Shown: piece by piece, positions 6,100 through 8,308 of the stretch
How the letters are laid out: every line of letters starts with the position of its first letter
Numbering within the stretch: position 1 is the first letter of the stretch
NCBI GenBank assembly: GCA_017383665.1
Contig: JAFNWA010000036.1
Coordinates: 1-8,308 of the forward strand
Direction of reading: 5' to 3'
Origin: Bacteroidaceae bacterium
GTDB taxonomy: Bacteria > Bacteroidota > Bacteroidia > Bacteroidales > Bacteroidaceae
Length of the DNA: 8,308 bases
Notes under the pieces: generated by a model
Database searches by the model: none
What the model was told of the DNA's origin: nothing
The model's input: only the letters and a program-made list of their open reading frames with translations
Program-made: the position numbers and the translations under genes

Positions 6100-7443
6100 T
6101 CACATCAATGCCTCTTTCAACATTTCGCTCACCGTTGGATGGGGGAACACCGTGCGATGCAGCTGCTCTACCGTGAGTCCATTAGTAATTGCCATACAGG
6201 CAGCACAAATGAACTCGCTCGACGAGTTGCCAAGCATGTGTACTCCCAGTACCTTGTCGTCTGGGGCAACAAGTACCTTGCAAAGGCCTGTCATGCCCTC
6301 ATTTTCTGCCACAAAACGGCCCGAATAGGTCATTGGCAACTTATGCAGGCGATATTCAACACCGGCACTCGCAGCCTGCTCTTCTGTAATACCCACACCG
6401 GCAACCTCGGGGTTGGTATATACGATACCCGGGATGGCATTGTACTCCATGCAGTCCTCAATGCCCAGCATATGATTAACGGCAACCTCGGCCTCGCGGC
6501 TTGCTGTGTGTGCCAAGAGTGAGAAACCTGTGACATCACCTGCAGCATATACATTTGGGAGTGAAGTCTGCATAACATCGTTTACCTTTATTCCACGCTC
6601 AACATCCACAGCTATATTCTCAAGTCCATAGCCGGCAAGTACAGGCCTGCGACCCACACTCACAAGTATCTTGTCACCCTCGCACTGCTGTGCGTTGCCA
6701 TCGGCATCGGTATAATGCACTCTGTTGCCATCGACAGCAGTCACCTTGCACTGCATACAGAACTTCACACCGCGCTTGGCATATATACCGCGCAGCATCT
6801 CACTCACCTCCTTGTCCATTCCGCCAAGAATCTCTGGCAACATCTCTATTACCGTCACAGGAATGCCAAGACTGTTGCAATAACTTGCAAACTCCATGCC
6901 TATGACACCACCGCCAATAACGACAAGGCTAGACGGAGCCTCGGAAAGCGCAAGCATCTCGCGGTTTGTCACCACGGCAGCATTGCCCTCGACACCAGGG
7001 ATTGGCGGAACAAAAGCCTCGCTACCCGTGCAGATGAGCAGTCTCTTCGCCTCGTATGCTTGCCCCTCGCAGCCGATAACAACACCCTGTGCATCGCCAC
7101 GCTCAATCATGGCCTCACCACGCACAACCGTAACATTGCAGGCCTCAAGTTTCATCTTTATACCGCCCACAAGCTTGCGCACGACTTTAGTCTTGCGGTC
7201 CATAATCTTCTTGTACTCAAAAGAGACCTCGCCGGCAGTGATGCCATACTTCTTCCCACCCGTCGCGTGGTCATACATCTTTGCACTGTAGAGCAGCGTC
7301 TTAGTGGGTATGCAGCCCTCGTTGAGGCACACACCGCCAAGTTCGCGTTTCTCAAACAAAACCACAGCAAGTCCGGCAGCGCCGGCTCTCTCTGCAGCCA
7401 CATAACCGGCGGGACCACCGCCAATAATAGCCAAGTCGTACAT
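6100..7443 (-). CDS. lpdA: Dihydrolipoyl dehydrogenase (E3, LpdA)
   Basis: This flavoprotein reoxidises the dihydrolipoyl groups of 2-oxoacid dehydrogenase complexes or the glycine cleavage system, passing electrons to NAD+. The 447-residue protein has the full domain order: FAD-binding GGGPAG (residues 8-13), redox disulphide GGVCLNEGCIPTK (36-48, Cys39 and Cys44), NAD-binding VIGGGVIGMEFAS (175-187), second FAD contact VYAAGDVTG (298-306), and the C-terminal dimerisation domain with HPTVSE (435-440), whose His435 and Glu440 form the catalytic dyad. It is slightly shorter than typical E3 (about 465-475) and has no fused lipoyl domain. No E1, E2 or glycine-cleavage gene is adjacent, so the partner complex is unknown. 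Mercuric or glutathione reductase is unlikely given CLNEGC and HPTVSE. A good promoter lies upstream. Confidence 0.94.
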   Translation of the reverse strand: MYDLAIIGGGPAGYVAAERAGAAGLAVVLFEKRELGGVCLNEGCIPTKTLLYSAKMYDHATGGKKYGITAGEVSFEYKKIMDRKTKVVRKLVGGIKMKLEACNVTVVRGEAMIERGDAQGVVIGCEGQAYEAKRLLICTGSEAFVPPIPGVEGNAAVVTNREMLALSEAPSSLVVIGGGVIGMEFASYCNSLGIPVTVIEMLPEILGGMDKEVSEMLRGIYAKRGVKFCMQCKVTAVDGNRVHYTDADGNAQQCEGDKILVSVGRRPVLAGYGLENIAVDVERGIKVNDVMQTSLPNVYAAGDVTGFSLLAHTASREAEVAVNHMLGIEDCMEYNAIPGIVYTNPEVAGVGITEEQAASAGVEYRLHKLPMTYSGRFVAENEGMTGLCKVLVAPDDKVLGVHMLGNSSSEFICAACMAITNGLTVEQLHRTVFPHPTVSEMLKEALM

Positions 7444-7466
7444 AAGTTTTATGTTTTAAAAAGAGA

Positions 7467-7506
7467 TAAGTTTGCAGCACCGGCACACACCGGTATTGCA
7501 AACTTA
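7467..7506. promoter_or_regulatory. 40-base inverted repeat overlapping the lpdA promoter
   Basis: Outer arms TAAGTTTGCA (7467-7476) and TGCAAACTTA (7497-7506) are perfect 10-base complements. After a 2+2 mismatch, ACCGG (7479-7483) pairs with CCGGT (7490-7494) around a six-base loop. The upstream arm contains the -7 box (7499-7506), so RNA begun at this promoter would lack that arm and could not form the whole hairpin; a DNA operator is the simplest reading. If instead a longer transcript enters from upstream, the hairpin followed by TCTCTTTTT would look like an attenuator or terminator. Both remain open. Confidence 0.5.
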
Positions 7507-7529
7507 CTCAAAATGCGCGATAAAACAAA
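7499..7529 (-). promoter_or_regulatory. Near-consensus Bacteroidota promoter of lpdA
   Basis: The minus strand shows TTTG (7529-7526), a 19-base spacer and TAAGTTTG (7506-7499), matching the Bacteroides consensus TTTG-N19-TAnnTTTG at every defined position. It is the best promoter in the window. Transcription should start near 7492, giving a leader of about 48 bases that ends in the A/T-rich stretch before the lpdA ATG. The rest of the gap up to the rpoC terminator (about 7530-7658) shows no gene; a tandem CGGTTTT (7597-7603 and 7604-7610) is its only other repeat. Confidence 0.7.
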
Positions 7530-7658
7530 CACGCAGTTTCTCATTTTAAAGGCTTAGCACGAAAAACATAAAAATCGCCGGATATAGTTAAAAAAACGGT
7601 TTTCGGTTTTCACATTTTACCTTACTCCCTTTTAGGCATTCTCAACCACCCCCCTAAA

Positions 7659-7695
7659 AACAAAAATAGCGTGCACGCGGCACGCTATTTTTGTT
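7659..7695 (-). terminator. Intrinsic terminator after rpoC
   Basis: Complementary arms AACAAAAATAGCGTGC (7659-7674) and GCACGCTATTTTTGTT (7680-7695) leave a five-base loop. The stem has a GC-rich core (AGCGTGC) flanked by A and T runs; the minus-strand RNA ends in a U-rich tract (UAUUUUUGUUUUUA). It lies 19 bases after the rpoC stop codon and should end the large ribosomal-protein/RNA-polymerase transcript, making lpdA dependent on its own promoter. Confidence 0.88.
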
Positions 7696-7714
7696 CTATA
7701 GTAATTTCAATCAA

Positions 7715-8308
7715 TTACTCCTCATCGTCCGAGAAATCAAGCGCGGCTCTTTTACCGGCCTGGATACGCTCATAATCCTCCTTTGACAACACAACAAGCT
7801 TGTTGAATTCGCGCTGACCTGTACCGGCAGGGATAAGGTGACCACAAATCACATTCTCCTTCATACCGAGCAGGTTGTCGCTCTTCATATTGATTGCTGC
7901 CTCGTTGAGCACCTTTGTTGTCTCCTGGAACGATGCTGCCGACATGAAGCTCTGTGTCTGCAATGCGGCGCGTGTGATACCCTGGAGAATCTGAGTAGAT
8001 GTTGCAGGTTTTGCATCGCGTGAAACAACAGGTTTGAGGTCGCGGCGCTTGAGCATACTGTTCTCGTCGCGCAACTTGCGGGTTGTGATAATCTGACCGG
8101 GCTTCAGATTCTCTGAATCACCTGCGTCAACAACCACCTTCTTACCCCAGATGCGGTCGTTCTCATCCTGGAACTGGAGTTTATCAACAATCTGCAACTC
8201 GAGGAAGCGTGTATCGCCCGGCTCGTCAATCTGCACCTTGCGCATCATCTGGCGTACGATAATCTCGAAGTGCTTATCATTGATCTTCACACCCTGTGAA
8301 CGGTAAAC
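7715..8308 (-). CDS. rpoC: RNA polymerase subunit beta' (RpoC), C-terminal part
   Basis: This is the last 197 residues of the beta' subunit of RNA polymerase; the gene continues beyond the right edge. The frame is open from 8308 (VYRSQGVKINDKHFE) to the TAA at 7715. Recognisable blocks are the region around INDKHFEIIVRQMM, which follows the trigger-loop and jaw part of beta', and ITRAALQTQSFMSAASFQETTKVLNEAA, cited by its conserved core SFMSAASFQETT, the most conserved motif near the C-terminus of bacterial RpoC. A Bacteroidota-style insertion-bearing tail (GKRAALDFSDDEE) ends the protein with acidic residues. The codon at 8290 is an internal GTG for valine, not a start. A strong terminator follows after 19 bases, consistent with rpoC ending its operon. 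Confidence 0.97.
   Translation of the reverse strand, partial: VYRSQGVKINDKHFEIIVRQMMRKVQIDEPGDTRFLELQIVDKLQFQDENDRIWGKKVVVDAGDSENLKPGQIITTRKLRDENSMLKRRDLKPVVSRDAKPATSTQILQGITRAALQTQSFMSAASFQETTKVLNEAAINMKSDNLLGMKENVICGHLIPAGTGQREFNKLVVLSKEDYERIQAGKRAALDFSDDEE

Noticed and set aside
7467..7506. Invertible (phase-variable) promoter at lpdA
   Set aside because: The arms are only 20 bases apart and one contains the -7 box itself. Known Bacteroides invertible promoters are longer and flanked by recombinase sites, and lpdA is a housekeeping gene. No invertase is nearby.
6715..7557. Long open frame on the plus strand opposite lpdA (280 codons)
   Set aside because: It is antisense to a gene with all E3 motifs intact, its translation is low in recognisable features, and it runs through the lpdA promoter. 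Treated as a shadow.
8288..8290. GTG as a possible start of a separate 191-residue protein
   Set aside because: The frame continues upstream to the window edge with RpoC sequence (VYRSQGVKINDK), so this GTG is an internal valine codon of rpoC.

Overview
The window comes from a chromosome of the phylum Bacteroidota, most likely order Bacteroidales. Four things support this: the RpoC and myo-inositol-phosphate synthase sequences look like those of Bacteroidales; the cluster argR - GNAT acyltransferase - argG - argC - argD is the arrangement I know from Bacteroides (stated from memory); upstream regions carry the Bacteroidota promoter pattern TTTG-N19-22-TAnnTTTG; and start codons mostly sit behind A/T-rich leaders without a good Shine-Dalgarno. 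The genus cannot be fixed from what is visible. All eight recognised genes lie on the minus strand, so transcription runs from high to low coordinates. The window is dense: the longest gap is 271 bases (7444-7714). No RNA gene, mobile element, CRISPR array or broken gene was seen.

Layout in the direction of transcription: the 3' end of rpoC (8308-7715) with a strong intrinsic terminator; a long gap holding a near-consensus promoter overlapped by a 40-base inverted repeat; lpdA, dihydrolipoyl dehydrogenase (7443-6100); a myo-inositol-1-phosphate synthase (5995-4694) ended by a long symmetrical terminator; then an arginine-biosynthesis block. That block has a promoter with an inverted repeat, argR (4556-4074), a GNAT acyltransferase (4058-3495) and argG (3465-2263). 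A second promoter with an 18-base palindrome in its spacer follows, then argC (2164-1196) and argD (1177-47). The last bases before the left edge may hold the start of another gene.

How the genes work together: ArgC and ArgD catalyse two middle steps from N-acylglutamate towards ornithine, ArgG catalyses the penultimate step to arginine, and ArgR is the arginine-sensing repressor. The GNAT protein is the best local candidate for the first step, acylation of glutamate. Bacteroides is known to use N-succinylated ornithine intermediates, so the acyl group here may be succinyl rather than acetyl. argB, the transcarbamylase, argH and argJ are not in the window. The inositol-phosphate synthase suggests that the organism makes inositol, probably for inositol lipids as known in gut Bacteroidales, but no inositol-lipid assembly gene is next to it. 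rpoC and lpdA are housekeeping neighbours.

I did not find a wholly new system. The most useful leads are the GNAT acyltransferase with its C-terminal cysteine cluster, the candidate operators at the argC, argR and lpdA promoters, and the isolated inositol synthase gene.
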